Source: an uncultured Oribacterium sp.
GTDB taxonomy: Bacteria; Bacillota; Clostridia; Lachnospirales; Lachnospiraceae
Direction: 5' to 3'
DNA: 64,000 nucleotides
Assembly (NCBI GenBank): GCA_937927445.1
Contig: CALAOB010000084.1
Coordinates: forward strand, 44,535-108,534
A model generated the notes under the pieces. That model saw only the letters and a program-made list of their open reading frames with translations, was not told the DNA's origin and did not search any database. The translations under genes and the position numbers were made by a program. Of the stretch, positions 45,398-53,431 are shown one piece after another (position 1 is the stretch's first letter; each line of letters begins with the position of its first letter).

Positions 45398-46546
45398 TTA
45401 ATCCTCCGGCTGGAGGTTCTGGCGGATCTTGATGCCGTTCACCTCGATGTCGTCCGCGATCGGGATGAGGAGGTACTCGCGGCCGTCGATCACACGGGTC
45501 TCGACGAGGCCGGCGTTCTCCGACTTCACATCGAGCTTCATCGTGAGAGACTTCACCACCAGGTTTTTCTGACTCTGCACATTTTCTGCGAGCAGCGGGG
45601 TCGTGTCGTCGCCGACTGCCTCATCATAGATGCGCTCGAACTGATGGAGCTGCTCGTCGTTTGCGCCGTTTCGGGCGAGGAGCTTCTTCATCTCGTTCTT
45701 ATCGAGAGCGACCTGATCGTCGGTTTCCTTATCCTTCTTGTTCTCCTCGATCATCTCCTTCAGGTCTTCGTTGATGTTTCGGATGGTTTCGAAAGTGCAG
45801 TCGCCGGAGAGGGTTGTCTCGATGATCTCACGGAAGACGTTCTGCTGGTCCTTCTCGGTGCGGCTGAGCTCGGTGCCGAGGACGTCGATGGCGATCTCCT
45901 CGTGCCGCTCCTCCGGGTGACGGGTGAAGTACAGCGCACTGTGGATGTCGGTGTTCCGGAAATTGTAGGCCGGGAAGAGGAACGCCGTCTCCGGATTCTT
46001 CACGCCCCAGTCGTCGGTACGGTTCCGGAAGGTCTGCTCTACCTTATCGTAGCAGAGGCCGTCGTGCAGGAGCTCGACCGGACAGATGGAGCAGAGGATG
46101 AAGCTATAGACATACTCACTGTCGAGCTCAGCGCCGTCCTTCATCTTCATCGGGATGTCGTAGACGCCGTGGCTTAAGAGGATGAGGTACTTGCCCGGGA
46201 AGGTGTAGCTGCCGATCACGCGGTCGAAGAACTGCTCGACGAGCGTGTCATCCCGGAGCTCCGACTGCTGGAGCTGGTACAGGAAGGCCTGGTGGCCGCC
46301 CTCGACCTCCTCGGCGTACGGAAACTCTACATTATATAAGTTACGTCCGAACTTGCCGGACATGGAGCGCTTGAAGATCTCACAGTACTTCGTCTGCTCT
46401 TCATCCGCGAGCTGGAGGAACATGTCGTGAAAGGTCGAAAGCTTCTCCTTCTCTTCGTTGACGTAGCAGGCGCGCATACGATCGATGCGGCAGTTCTGAC
46501 GATTGAAACACTTCGTCTTGATCTCACTGACTGATTTTTTATCCAT
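45398..46546 (-). CDS. DUF4317 family protein
   Basis: 382 residues, cytoplasmic and highly acidic, without recognisable catalytic motifs. KKSVSEIKTKCFNRQNCRIDRMRACYVN, with three Cys near the N-terminus, and the middle LLSHGVYDIPMKMKDG match the DUF4317 family, which is mostly clostridial and uncharacterised. The helical region 265-330 is rich in Asp/Glu/Lys. First of a three-gene run with DUF2974 and mnmA. A family 1 palindrome lies 24 nt upstream of its start. Confidence 0.8.
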   Translation of the reverse strand: MDKKSVSEIKTKCFNRQNCRIDRMRACYVNEEKEKLSTFHDMFLQLADEEQTKYCEIFKRSMSGKFGRNLYNVEFPYAEEVEGGHQAFLYQLQQSELRDDTLVEQFFDRVIGSYTFPGKYLILLSHGVYDIPMKMKDGAELDSEYVYSFILCSICPVELLHDGLCYDKVEQTFRNRTDDWGVKNPETAFLFPAYNFRNTDIHSALYFTRHPEERHEEIAIDVLGTELSRTEKDQQNVFREIIETTLSGDCTFETIRNINEDLKEMIEENKKDKETDDQVALDKNEMKKLLARNGANDEQLHQFERIYDEAVGDDTTPLLAENVQSQKNLVVKSLTMKLDVKSENAGLVETRVIDGREYLLIPIADDIEVNGIKIRQNLQPED

Positions 46547-46570
46547 AATTCTCCTTTTCTCCTGTGATAC

Positions 46571-46827
46571 GAAACGGAAATGGAGGGCGACACTGTCAAA
46601 GATGTTTTTCCTACAGCAAAACTTTGAATACGTTCGCCACTAGGGCATCACGTGGACCCCCGCGCCCTGCGGGCGGCACTCCCCCGTGATTAGTCTTAGT
46701 TCAAAGGACAGGACCCGATGGATTGTTCGTGTCTGCCATTACAGGCAAGCCTGTATGTCAGACACGAACAATCCACCGGAACCTGTTCTTTGAATGCGTA
46801 ATTTAGTCGCCCTCCATCTTCCGTTTC
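46571..46827. repeat. Long palindromic element, family 1, copy B (compound)
   Basis: Outer arms 46571-46594 and 46805-46827 (GAAACGGAA, ATGGAGGGCGAC) pair with one bulge. The 95-nt core at 46700-46794 has the same length and symmetry as copy A (10772-10866), with an identical ACAGGCAAGCC-TGTATGTCAG centre and TTCAAAG/CTTTGAA ends. About 100 nt lie between left arm and core. This insert contains a second, smaller hairpin of the same design (GGCGA, TCAAAG ... CTTTGA, TCGCC; 46587-46638) and a third GC-rich hairpin (ATCACG ... CGTGAT near 46647-46690). Confidence 0.82.
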
Positions 46828-46886
46828 TCCCTTTTCGGCTGAATCTACGGGTGGACTGGTTTATCCGGATGACGGCTGACAGATGC

Positions 46887-47738
46887 CTAGTTTGTCTCGT
46901 CCTTTAGGATTCTGACCTCAGACTCTGAAAGCTTCCTGAACTCTCCTGGTGCGAGGGCCGGGTCGAGTCGGAGGGCGCCCATGCTGATGCGGCGGAGGTA
47001 GAGGATTTCTTTTCCGCCGGGGAGGGCTTTCACCATCTTTTTGATCTGGTGGAACTTGCCTTCCCGGATGGGGATTTCGACTTCGCTTACGAGTGTGTCG
47101 TCCGTGATGTCGGCGGGTTCTTCAGCGCCGATAAAGGCGGGACCGGCGAGGCGCGTGCGGAGCAGGCGTTCACTCGTCGCGGTGAATCCGAGCTCATGGC
47201 GGAGGTCGGCGACGGTTTTTCCGGTGCTGAGGACGCGGAGGGTGGCCGGGAGGGCGGTCAGCTTTTCGTCATAGCGGATGCCGCGGGTGAAGGCGCGCTG
47301 GTCGTCTTCGGTGATGGTGCCGGTCACGATGGCGTAATACGTTTTATCGATGTGGTGCTTCGGCACGAGGAGCTGGTGTGCGAGGGGGCCGTCGTTCGTG
47401 ATGATGAGGAGGCCCTCGGTGTCCTTATCGAGGCGGCCGACCGGGAAGAGATCCTTCCGGACGAGCTCGTCATTTAAATTGATCAGGTCGACGACGGTGG
47501 TCTGCCGCCGGTCCTCGCTCGCGGACAGAACGCCCGCCGGCTTGTGAAGCATATAGTACTGCTGCTCGGCATAGCGGATCTCCTCGCCGTCGAAGCAGAT
47601 GTGGTCCTCGGCGGACACCTGCGCGCCCGGGTCCTTCTCCACCGCGCCGTTCACCGTCACGAGGGACTTCCGGATGGCCTTTTTCAGATCACTGCGGGAG
47701 CCGACGCCCATATCCGCTAAAAATTTATCTAATCGCAT
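46887..47738 (-). CDS. RsuA/RluB-family rRNA pseudouridine synthase
   Basis: 283 residues. An S4 RNA-binding domain (residues 1-60: RLDKFLADMGVGSRSDLKKAI) is followed by the pseudouridine synthase domain with the catalytic Asp in GRLDKDTEGLL. HQIKKM and LYLRRISMG are RsuA-group motifs. It isomerises a uridine in 16S (RsuA) or 23S (RluB/E/F) rRNA; RsuA is slightly favoured by the YMLHKPAGVLS segment. Single gene, with the palindrome downstream. Confidence 0.9.
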   Translation of the reverse strand: MRLDKFLADMGVGSRSDLKKAIRKSLVTVNGAVEKDPGAQVSAEDHICFDGEEIRYAEQQYYMLHKPAGVLSASEDRRQTTVVDLINLNDELVRKDLFPVGRLDKDTEGLLIITNDGPLAHQLLVPKHHIDKTYYAIVTGTITEDDQRAFTRGIRYDEKLTALPATLRVLSTGKTVADLRHELGFTATSERLLRTRLAGPAFIGAEEPADITDDTLVSEVEIPIREGKFHQIKKMVKALPGGKEILYLRRISMGALRLDPALAPGEFRKLSESEVRILKDETN

Positions 47739-47929
47739 AGGATTCCTCTTTCTCTACTTGTTTTCATAGTGTAGCATATCTCAGCGATTTCGCACTTGTC
47801 GATTTTTTTAAACCGTATGATGTTTGTAAATTACCACCGATGATTGAACTTGTTTGAGTAATATGTTATAGACAAGTTGAGTTGAAACATATGGACCCAA
47901 AATCACATGCATCAAAATATAAATTGTGA

Positions 47930-47958
47930 TTGAAAAATTCTAATATTCGCCGTAAAAT
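47930..47958 (+). promoter_or_regulatory. Promoter of tRNA-Gly
   Basis: TTGAAA (47930-47935), exact 17-nt spacer, TAAAAT (47953-47958), ending 11 nt before the tRNA. The surrounding 47740-47960 stretch is strikingly AT-rich and contains nothing else supportable. Confidence 0.75.
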
Positions 47959-47969
47959 ATACTTATTAT

Positions 47970-48040
47970 GCGGCTGTAGTACATCGGTAGTACGCTGGCT
48001 TCCCAAGCCAGATAGGCGGGTCCGACTCCCGTCAGCCGCT
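47970..48040 (+). tRNA. tRNA-Gly (anticodon CCC)
   Basis: 71 nt folding into a full cloverleaf. Acceptor GCGGCTG pairs with CAGCCGC, the D arm is GTAC-GTAC, the anticodon stem CTGGC/GCCAG encloses TTCCCAA (anticodon CCC, reading GGG), and the T arm is GCGGG/CCCGT with loop TCCGACT. The discriminator base is T and no CCA is encoded. A T7 run follows at once and ends transcription. Confidence 0.95.
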
Positions 48041-48221
48041 TTTTTTGTTGCCCGAAAAGATTCTTAAGGATTCCGTAACGGTAAATACAGATTCAGTATC
48101 ACTTTCTCATGAGCAAGACAGAAACCGTCGAAGAGCCGGGAAAGCTGTCGGAGACGGATCATGCTGAACAGGATGAGCCAGCATAGATTCTGGATGAAGA
48201 TTCTCAATGCAAATTGCGATT

Positions 48222-48281
48222 AAAAAAGGGGGCTGTTGCATAACTGGATTGTCTAATCCGGTCATACAACAGCCCCTTTTG
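48222..48281. terminator. Long intrinsic terminator of the deacetylase gene
   Basis: AAAAGGGGGCTGTTG pairs with CAACAGCCCCTTTT, continued inward by ACTGGATT/AATCCGGT. On the minus strand it starts 11 nt after the deacetylase stop and ends in a T-run. Between the tRNA and this site (48048-48221) only a 25-codon frame without ribosome site is present. Confidence 0.85.
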
Positions 48282-48291
48282 ATTGTCTGTT

Positions 48292-49713
48292 TTACGTTTC
48301 CGCGACAGCGCTTTCTGCAGAACTGGTTTCATCCACAGGTGCTGGTGCCGCATCTGCTGGAGCCGCTTCCGTAGCCGGTGCGGCTTCGGTCGGCTGCGGG
48401 CGGAAGGCGCTGTACTGTTTGCCGTTTCCACCGGCGACGTTTGCCTGCCGGAACTGGATAAGCTCAGATACCGTCACCATCTGGTAGCCCTGCTGATTCA
48501 GCCATGGAATCACCGTGTCACAGGCCTGCGAAGTGGCATCATACAGCTCGTGCATGAGGATGATGTCTCCATCCTTGATGTTTCCCTGGATGGCATCGAT
48601 CGTGGACTGCGCGTTCTTCGTCTTCCAGTCGAGGGTATCGATCGACCAGAAAATCATCGGCATCGTAAGGGTACTCTTCACATCCTCGGATGCGATGCCG
48701 CCCGGAAGGCGGGCAAGTGTCGGTGTAACGCCGGTCAGTTCCTGCACCTTCTGATTCGTTTTATCAAATTCACTGCGGATATAGTCGACGCCCTTCTTCG
48801 ACAGCTTCTCATCATGATCCCAGCTGTGGTTTCCGACCTCATGGCCATCCGCCACCATGCGCTTCACTTCATCCGGATCCTGATCGATACGTTCGCCGAC
48901 GATGAAGAAGGTACCGCGTCCGTTGTTGGCCTCGAGGAGGTCCATCAGATGGTTTCCGACGGACGACTTCGGACCGTCATCCCAGGTGAGCGCCACCATC
49001 GGCTTCGTGATGTCGAGGTACCGACCGTTCGAAAGGACATGTGTCGGATCGGTAATGTCGGCACCGGTCGTGGATGCACTGCCCGTTTCACCATTTGCTA
49101 GATTCGTACTGATGCCGTCCCCGAGTGCACTTGCGTCACCAGGCGCGTTTGCCGTGACGGCGTCGCTCATCGCGGCACCGGTACTTTCGGTTACATCGAT
49201 GCTGCTGTGATCCCGCTGGATGTCGATGTCCTGCATGGCATTGACGGCGTTTTGACGACTGGTGTCGATGTAATTCGCGATGAAGGAAAGTCCCTTGAAG
49301 CCCAGGAAACAGATAAGAATCAGTGTGAGCAGCACGAAGGCTCTCGCCTGGTATGCACGCTTCCGTGCCGCTTTCCGACGACGCGCCAGCGCCCGCTGTC
49401 TGCGGTAGTACTCCTTCTCGGCTTCTGTCAGTACACGACGGCGACCACGCGCACTGTTCATCGAACTGCTGCGCGTCTGCGTGGAACGTGAAGAAGCTCC
49501 GCTGTTCCGATACTGAGCAGATGCACTATTCCGATTCTGTCCAGAACGTGAAGAGGATGCACTTCGTCCGCTTCCCCGATTCCCACCGCCGGTACTGCTT
49601 CTGCCGGATGAGCGACGTGCACCGGAAACATAGGCATCAGAAGAAGATCGCCGTCCATTCGAACTGCGACCACTCTGATTCCTGTTCAGATTACGATTCA
49701 TCTCCCTCGCCAT
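48292..49713 (-). CDS. Membrane-anchored polysaccharide (peptidoglycan) deacetylase
   Basis: 473 residues from the ATG at 49713 (AGGTG about 9 nt upstream); ATG 49701 is possible. A 120-residue Ser/Arg/Asn-rich basic cytoplasmic head is followed by one membrane helix (AFVLLTLILICFLGFKGLSF), then a linker and the NodB domain. MVALTWDDGPKS has the metal and catalytic Asp, NHSWDHD the two His, and ARLPGG motif 3. The tail is Ala/Pro/Glu-rich. It should remove N-acetyl groups from wall glycan, giving lysozyme resistance. The unusually long disordered cytoplasmic head could be a target for regulation. Confidence 0.9.
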   Translation of the reverse strand: MAREMNRNLNRNQSGRSSNGRRSSSDAYVSGARRSSGRSSTGGGNRGSGRSASSSRSGQNRNSASAQYRNSGASSRSTQTRSSSMNSARGRRRVLTEAEKEYYRRQRALARRRKAARKRAYQARAFVLLTLILICFLGFKGLSFIANYIDTSRQNAVNAMQDIDIQRDHSSIDVTESTGAAMSDAVTANAPGDASALGDGISTNLANGETGSASTTGADITDPTHVLSNGRYLDITKPMVALTWDDGPKSSVGNHLMDLLEANNGRGTFFIVGERIDQDPDEVKRMVADGHEVGNHSWDHDEKLSKKGVDYIRSEFDKTNQKVQELTGVTPTLARLPGGIASEDVKSTLTMPMIFWSIDTLDWKTKNAQSTIDAIQGNIKDGDIILMHELYDATSQACDTVIPWLNQQGYQMVTVSELIQFRQANVAGGNGKQYSAFRPQPTEAAPATEAAPADAAPAPVDETSSAESAVAET

Positions 49714-49812
49714 GCGACAGTACACCTGCTCCCTGTACGAAAATCGTCATTTGATGCATTCATTTTATCACAGAATGTCCCGTATAAATATTATAAGTAT
49801 TAATGAATTCCG

Positions 49813-49900
49813 TTTTACATCCTTTTACATCCTTTTACATCCTTTTACATCTTCATTTTTGTTTTACATCTTTTTACATCCTTTTACATCTTTTTACATC
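49813..49900. repeat. 10-bp tandem repeat (TTTTACATCY), two blocks of four
   Basis: TTTTACATC occurs at 49813, 49823, 49833 and 49843, then at 49862, 49872, 49882 and 49892: strict 10-bp spacing in each block and 19 bp between blocks. The second block forms the 3' end of the flavin reductase gene on the minus strand, encoding its last residues and stop. The first block lies in the leader of the deacetylase gene. Confidence 0.95.
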
Positions 49901-50533
49901 TTGCACAGTTGCTGTTTTTCCGCGCTTTGATGCCTTCGCTGTTTTCGCTTTTTTCATCACCTTCGCAGGCTTCTTCCGAACGGAGTAGCCGAAGCTGCCG
50001 AGCTTCTCGCCGAGGGACATGTAATCCCCATGACTGTAGGCGACGAGGCCTACCTGATCCATATGGAAGGCCCCCTTCTCGTCGATATAGCGTTCATCGA
50101 CATCGACCGCGACGACCTCTGCGAGAAACATGTCATGTGTACCAAGCGGGAGCACCTGCGTCACCTTGCACTCGATGGAGACCGGTGCCTCCTCGATGGT
50201 CGGCGCAGCGACGACGCTCGCCTGACCTTCATGCAGATTCATTTCTTTCCACTTATCGACCTGGTCGAGGCTCCGGACACCACAGTAATCGAGTGCACGC
50301 ACGAGCTCCTCACTCGGAAGGTTGATGACGAACTCGCCGCTCTCCACCAGCATCGGATAGCTCGCCCGGCTTTTCCGCACTGAAATATACGCCATCGGCG
50401 GATCGGAGCAGATCGTGCCCGTCCACGCAACCGTGATGATGTTTGACTTTCCGGCCTTATCCCGGAGGCTCACCATCACCGCCGGTACCGGATATATGAA
50501 ATTACCTGGTTTCTGAAATGTGATTTTGCTCAT
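49874..50533 (-). CDS. Flavin reductase-like (DIM6/NTAB) flavoprotein with Lys-rich tail
   Basis: 219 residues from the ATG at 50533 (AGCAGGAG upstream). The frame is open to 50755 but the extra part is not family-like. FIYPVPAVMVSLRD, NIITVAWTGTICSDPPMAYISV and GEFVINLPSEELV are typical of the FMN-binding split-barrel family (flavoredoxin). After about residue 185 a Lys/Ala-rich tail (KKPAKVMKKAKTAKASKRGK) is appended, ending inside a 10-bp repeat array, so the last residues are repeat-encoded. Redox partner unknown. Confidence 0.85.
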   Translation of the reverse strand: MSKITFQKPGNFIYPVPAVMVSLRDKAGKSNIITVAWTGTICSDPPMAYISVRKSRASYPMLVESGEFVINLPSEELVRALDYCGVRSLDQVDKWKEMNLHEGQASVVAAPTIEEAPVSIECKVTQVLPLGTHDMFLAEVVAVDVDERYIDEKGAFHMDQVGLVAYSHGDYMSLGEKLGSFGYSVRKKPAKVMKKAKTAKASKRGKTATVQDVKRCKRM

Positions 50534-50754
50534 AAAACTCCTGCTGTTGATTGTTGGGTTCTTCTTCAGCGCACTTCCGCTGACGCATCTGGTTTTCAGT
50601 ATACTATTCGCAAGCTGACTTTTCATCTTAAATATCATCCGATGCAGTTTGCAAGTAACCGTTCCGCCAATAGCCTTCGGAGGATCGGCAACGTATACAA
50701 TACCCTGGCAGCTCCGTGCCTCTGCGAAAGGCCACACAAAAACCGCCGGAAGCA

Positions 50755-50783
50755 TTGTCGAAACGTATTTAAAAAGTTATAAT
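50755..50783 (+). promoter_or_regulatory. Promoter of the DUF4358 lipoprotein gene
   Basis: TTGTCG (50755-50760), 17-nt spacer, perfect TATAAT (50778-50783). The leader of about 80 nt contains a GCCGG/CCGGC hairpin and ends with AAGGGAGA before the ATG. The 50534-50868 gap otherwise shows only AT-rich spacer. Confidence 0.65.
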
Positions 50784-50868
50784 AGCGCGTTGTAGGAAGA
50801 CCATGGAGCTACTGCCGGACCGGCGGTGGTTTCATTCACTATAATATAGGAAATAAGGGAGATTAATT

Positions 50869-51612
50869 ATGAAGAAGAAATTTATGACGGTGGCTATGCT
50901 CGCCGCTTCTATGCTGGTGCTGAACGCCTGTGGTTCGGGCAATGCGGAGGCCGTGACGACGGCGGCGGTCACCAGTGCAGCAGAGGAACCCACGACGGCG
51001 GCCGAGGAGACCACCACAGCAATGGAAGAAACCACATCTGCCGAGGAAACCACGACTGTTGCGGAAGAAACGACGGTCGCAGCGGAGGAGTCGAAGGACG
51101 AGAAGGAAAGTGTCGAGGCAGAGTCGAAGGACGAAAAGGCCGTAAAGGATGAGACGAAGGCGGAGGAAAAGACCGAAGCCGCAACGAAGGCAGAGGAGAC
51201 CACCGCTGCTGAGACGAAGGCCGCTTCCACCGGTGCCGCACCAGCGGACATCTACAGTAAGGTCACCAGCTACCTGCCAAGCATGGTCAGCTTCGATGAC
51301 AGCTACATCTCAAACTACTACGGCATCGACGCCTCCCAGCTCGACGGCTATGTCTTCGCCGCAGCGGAGGATGTCACCCAGGCCGATACGGTCGTCATCT
51401 TAAAGGCGAAGGATGCCGCCAGCGTCAGCACCCTCTCCAGCCAGCTCGCAACCGTAAAGCAGCAGAAGGAGGCGGAGCTTCAGGACTACAACCCGACCGC
51501 TTACCAGGTGGCTGCTGCCGGTTATGTCAAGACCTCCGGCAACTACGTTTACCTCATCATGTCGAACAACGCATCCGCGATCGATCAGGTGATCTCCGCA
51601 AACGTAGGCTGA
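50869..51612 (+). CDS. DUF4358 lipoprotein with Glu/Thr/Ala repeat linker
   Basis: 247 residues. A lipoprotein signal peptide ends at LNACGSG, with the lipidated Cys at 21. Residues 30-125 are a low-complexity stretch of AEETT-like and KDEK-like units, probably an extended stalk through the wall. The C-terminal globular part (about 126-247, starting ADIYSKVTSYLPSM) matches DUF4358, an uncharacterised Firmicutes surface domain. It precedes the acetylation genes but has its own promoter and terminator. Confidence 0.85.
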   Translation: MKKKFMTVAMLAASMLVLNACGSGNAEAVTTAAVTSAAEEPTTAAEETTTAMEETTSAEETTTVAEETTVAAEESKDEKESVEAESKDEKAVKDETKAEEKTEAATKAEETTAAETKAASTGAAPADIYSKVTSYLPSMVSFDDSYISNYYGIDASQLDGYVFAAAEDVTQADTVVILKAKDAASVSTLSSQLATVKQQKEAELQDYNPTAYQVAAAGYVKTSGNYVYLIMSNNASAIDQVISANVG

Positions 51613-51627
51613 TCCACGAACACACAG

Positions 51628-51705
51628 GGCTGTCACAGAAGCGCAGGCCGACGGCATTGGTCCCATCCGATGCCCGCGTGCCGCGTCCCTGTGGCAGCCT
51701 TTTTC
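51628..51705 (+). terminator. Intrinsic terminator after the lipoprotein gene
   Basis: GGCTGTCACAG (51628-51638) pairs with CTGTGGCAGCC (51689-51699), one G-T pair, followed by T6. The 50-nt loop makes it long for a terminator. Confidence 0.65.
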
Positions 51706-51820
51706 ATTTCGCACATCGTCGCCTGCCTAGAGCCGCGATTGCCGGTGCTTCGCCTTTCGGAAACGCAACCCCTCCCCTTCGCGCCTGAACGGCGACGACG
51801 ATTTCACTCAGGAGTCTACT

Positions 51821-53419
51821 ATGGTTTTCAGCAGTATCCCGTTTCTTTTTTACTTCCTGCCGCTCTGCCTGATCCTCTACTATCTGGTACCGTTCCGCTG
51901 GAAGAACTATGTCCTGCTCGCATTTTCCCTGCTCTTCTACGCCTGGGGCGAGCCGGTCTACATCCTGCTCATGATTTTCGAGACCCTGTCCGACTACACG
52001 CTCGGCCGTGTGATGGACCGTGCGGATCAGCGTCCGGCCATCCGCCGGCTCTGCCTCCTGCTGTCGGTGCTCATCGACCTCGGCTGTCTCGGCTTCTTCA
52101 AGTACGCCGATTTCCTGGTGGAGACGATCAATGCCCTCGCCGGCACCGCAATCACGCCGCTCCGGCTCGGTCTTCCGATCGGCATCAGCTTCTTCACCTT
52201 CCAGACCATGAGCTACACCATCGACCTCTACAAGCGTGAGGTCTCGGTCGAGAAAAACTACTTCTACTACCTCACCTACGTGTCGATGTTCCCGCAGCTC
52301 ATCGCCGGTCCGATCGTCCGCTTCTCCACCGTCAACGAGGAGCTGCACGCGCGTGCCATCAGCTTCGACGGCTTCGTCGACGGCGGTCTCCGCTTCCTGC
52401 AGGGCCTCTTCAAGAAGGTCCTCCTCGCGAACACCATCGGTGCCGTCTGGGAGCTCATCAAGTCGAGCGCCTTCACGATGGGCCCTGCAGCTGCTTCGGC
52501 CAATGCCTCGGCCCCGGGCATCGTCACTTCGCTCGAGACCGTCCTCGGTCCGGGGGCGACGATCTCGGTGCTCGGTGCCTGGCTCGGCGGACTCTGCTTC
52601 ACGCTCCAGCTCTACTTCGACTTCAGCGCCTACAGTGACATGGCGATCGGTATGGGCCGCATGCTCGGCTTCCACTACCTCGAGAACTTCAACTACCCGC
52701 TCTCCGCGGTCTCCGTCACCGACTTCTGGCGTCGTTGGCACATCTCGCTCAGCACCTGGTTCCGTGATTATGTCTACATCCCGCTCGGTGGCAACCGCCA
52801 CGGAAAGTGGAAGCAGCTCCGGAACATGTTCGTGGTCTGGTTCCTGACCGGTCTCTGGCATGGTGCCGCCTGGAACTTCGTGCTCTGGGGACTTTACTAT
52901 GGAGTCCTCCTCGCGTTCGAAAAGGACGTCTGGGGAAACGCCCTCCAGAAGCTCCCGCGCATCCTCCAGCACCTCTACGCGATCCTCATCGTCATCTTCG
53001 GCTTCATCATCTTCGTGTTCGATGATATGGCGGCGCTCGGACAGTACATCCGGATCATGTTCGGTCTGGCCGGTGTACCGCTCGTGAACAGCACGCTCCT
53101 CTGGTACCTCCGGAACAACTTCGCGATCCTCATCGTCGGCTGCATCCTCGCCTTCCCGGTCTACCCGTGGATCCGCGCGAAGCTGCAGAAGTACATCGAG
53201 CGCTGTGGCTGTTCCGAAGCAAGCAGCGATACGGCGTGCCATCCGGGTAACGCCGGAAACATTGGCCGTGGAAATGCAGACGGAAGTATCGCAGCGGCGC
53301 GCCGCATCGTCACCGTCAGCACCGTGCTGACTGCGCTCGGCTACCTCGCGCTCTTCCTGCTCGCGACCGCGTACCTCGTGAACGACAGCTACAACCCGTT
53401 CCTGTATTTTCGTTTTTAA
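51821..53419 (+). CDS. MBOAT family O-acyltransferase (AlgI/DltB-like)
   Basis: 532 residues with about eleven helices. FFTFQTMSYTIDLYKRE, FPQLIAGPIVRF, FDFSAYSDMAIGMGRMLGF and FWRRWHISLSTWFRDYVYIPLGG are the AlgI core motifs. TGLWHGAAWNFVLWG contains the catalytic His. It moves an acetyl group across the membrane for transfer to an exported polysaccharide or wall polymer. Relative to typical AlgI there is a Ser/Ala-rich insert near residue 230 and a Cys/Asn-rich one near 470. TCAGGAG precedes the ATG. The DHHW gene follows after 12 nt. Confidence 0.93.
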   Translation: MVFSSIPFLFYFLPLCLILYYLVPFRWKNYVLLAFSLLFYAWGEPVYILLMIFETLSDYTLGRVMDRADQRPAIRRLCLLLSVLIDLGCLGFFKYADFLVETINALAGTAITPLRLGLPIGISFFTFQTMSYTIDLYKREVSVEKNYFYYLTYVSMFPQLIAGPIVRFSTVNEELHARAISFDGFVDGGLRFLQGLFKKVLLANTIGAVWELIKSSAFTMGPAAASANASAPGIVTSLETVLGPGATISVLGAWLGGLCFTLQLYFDFSAYSDMAIGMGRMLGFHYLENFNYPLSAVSVTDFWRRWHISLSTWFRDYVYIPLGGNRHGKWKQLRNMFVVWFLTGLWHGAAWNFVLWGLYYGVLLAFEKDVWGNALQKLPRILQHLYAILIVIFGFIIFVFDDMAALGQYIRIMFGLAGVPLVNSTLLWYLRNNFAILIVGCILAFPVYPWIRAKLQKYIERCGCSEASSDTACHPGNAGNIGRGNADGSIAAARRIVTVSTVLTALGYLALFLLATAYLVNDSYNPFLYFRF

Positions 53420-53431
53420 AAGGAGGAAACC

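Noticed and set aside
48109..48186. 25-codon open frame (MSKTETVEEPGKLSETDHAE...) after the tRNA
   Set aside because: No ribosome site, no promoter beyond the tRNA, and acidic low-complexity composition. More likely chance or decayed sequence.
49813..49900. Reading the decamer array as a CRISPR
   Set aside because: The unit is only 10 bp with no variable spacers and no cas genes nearby.
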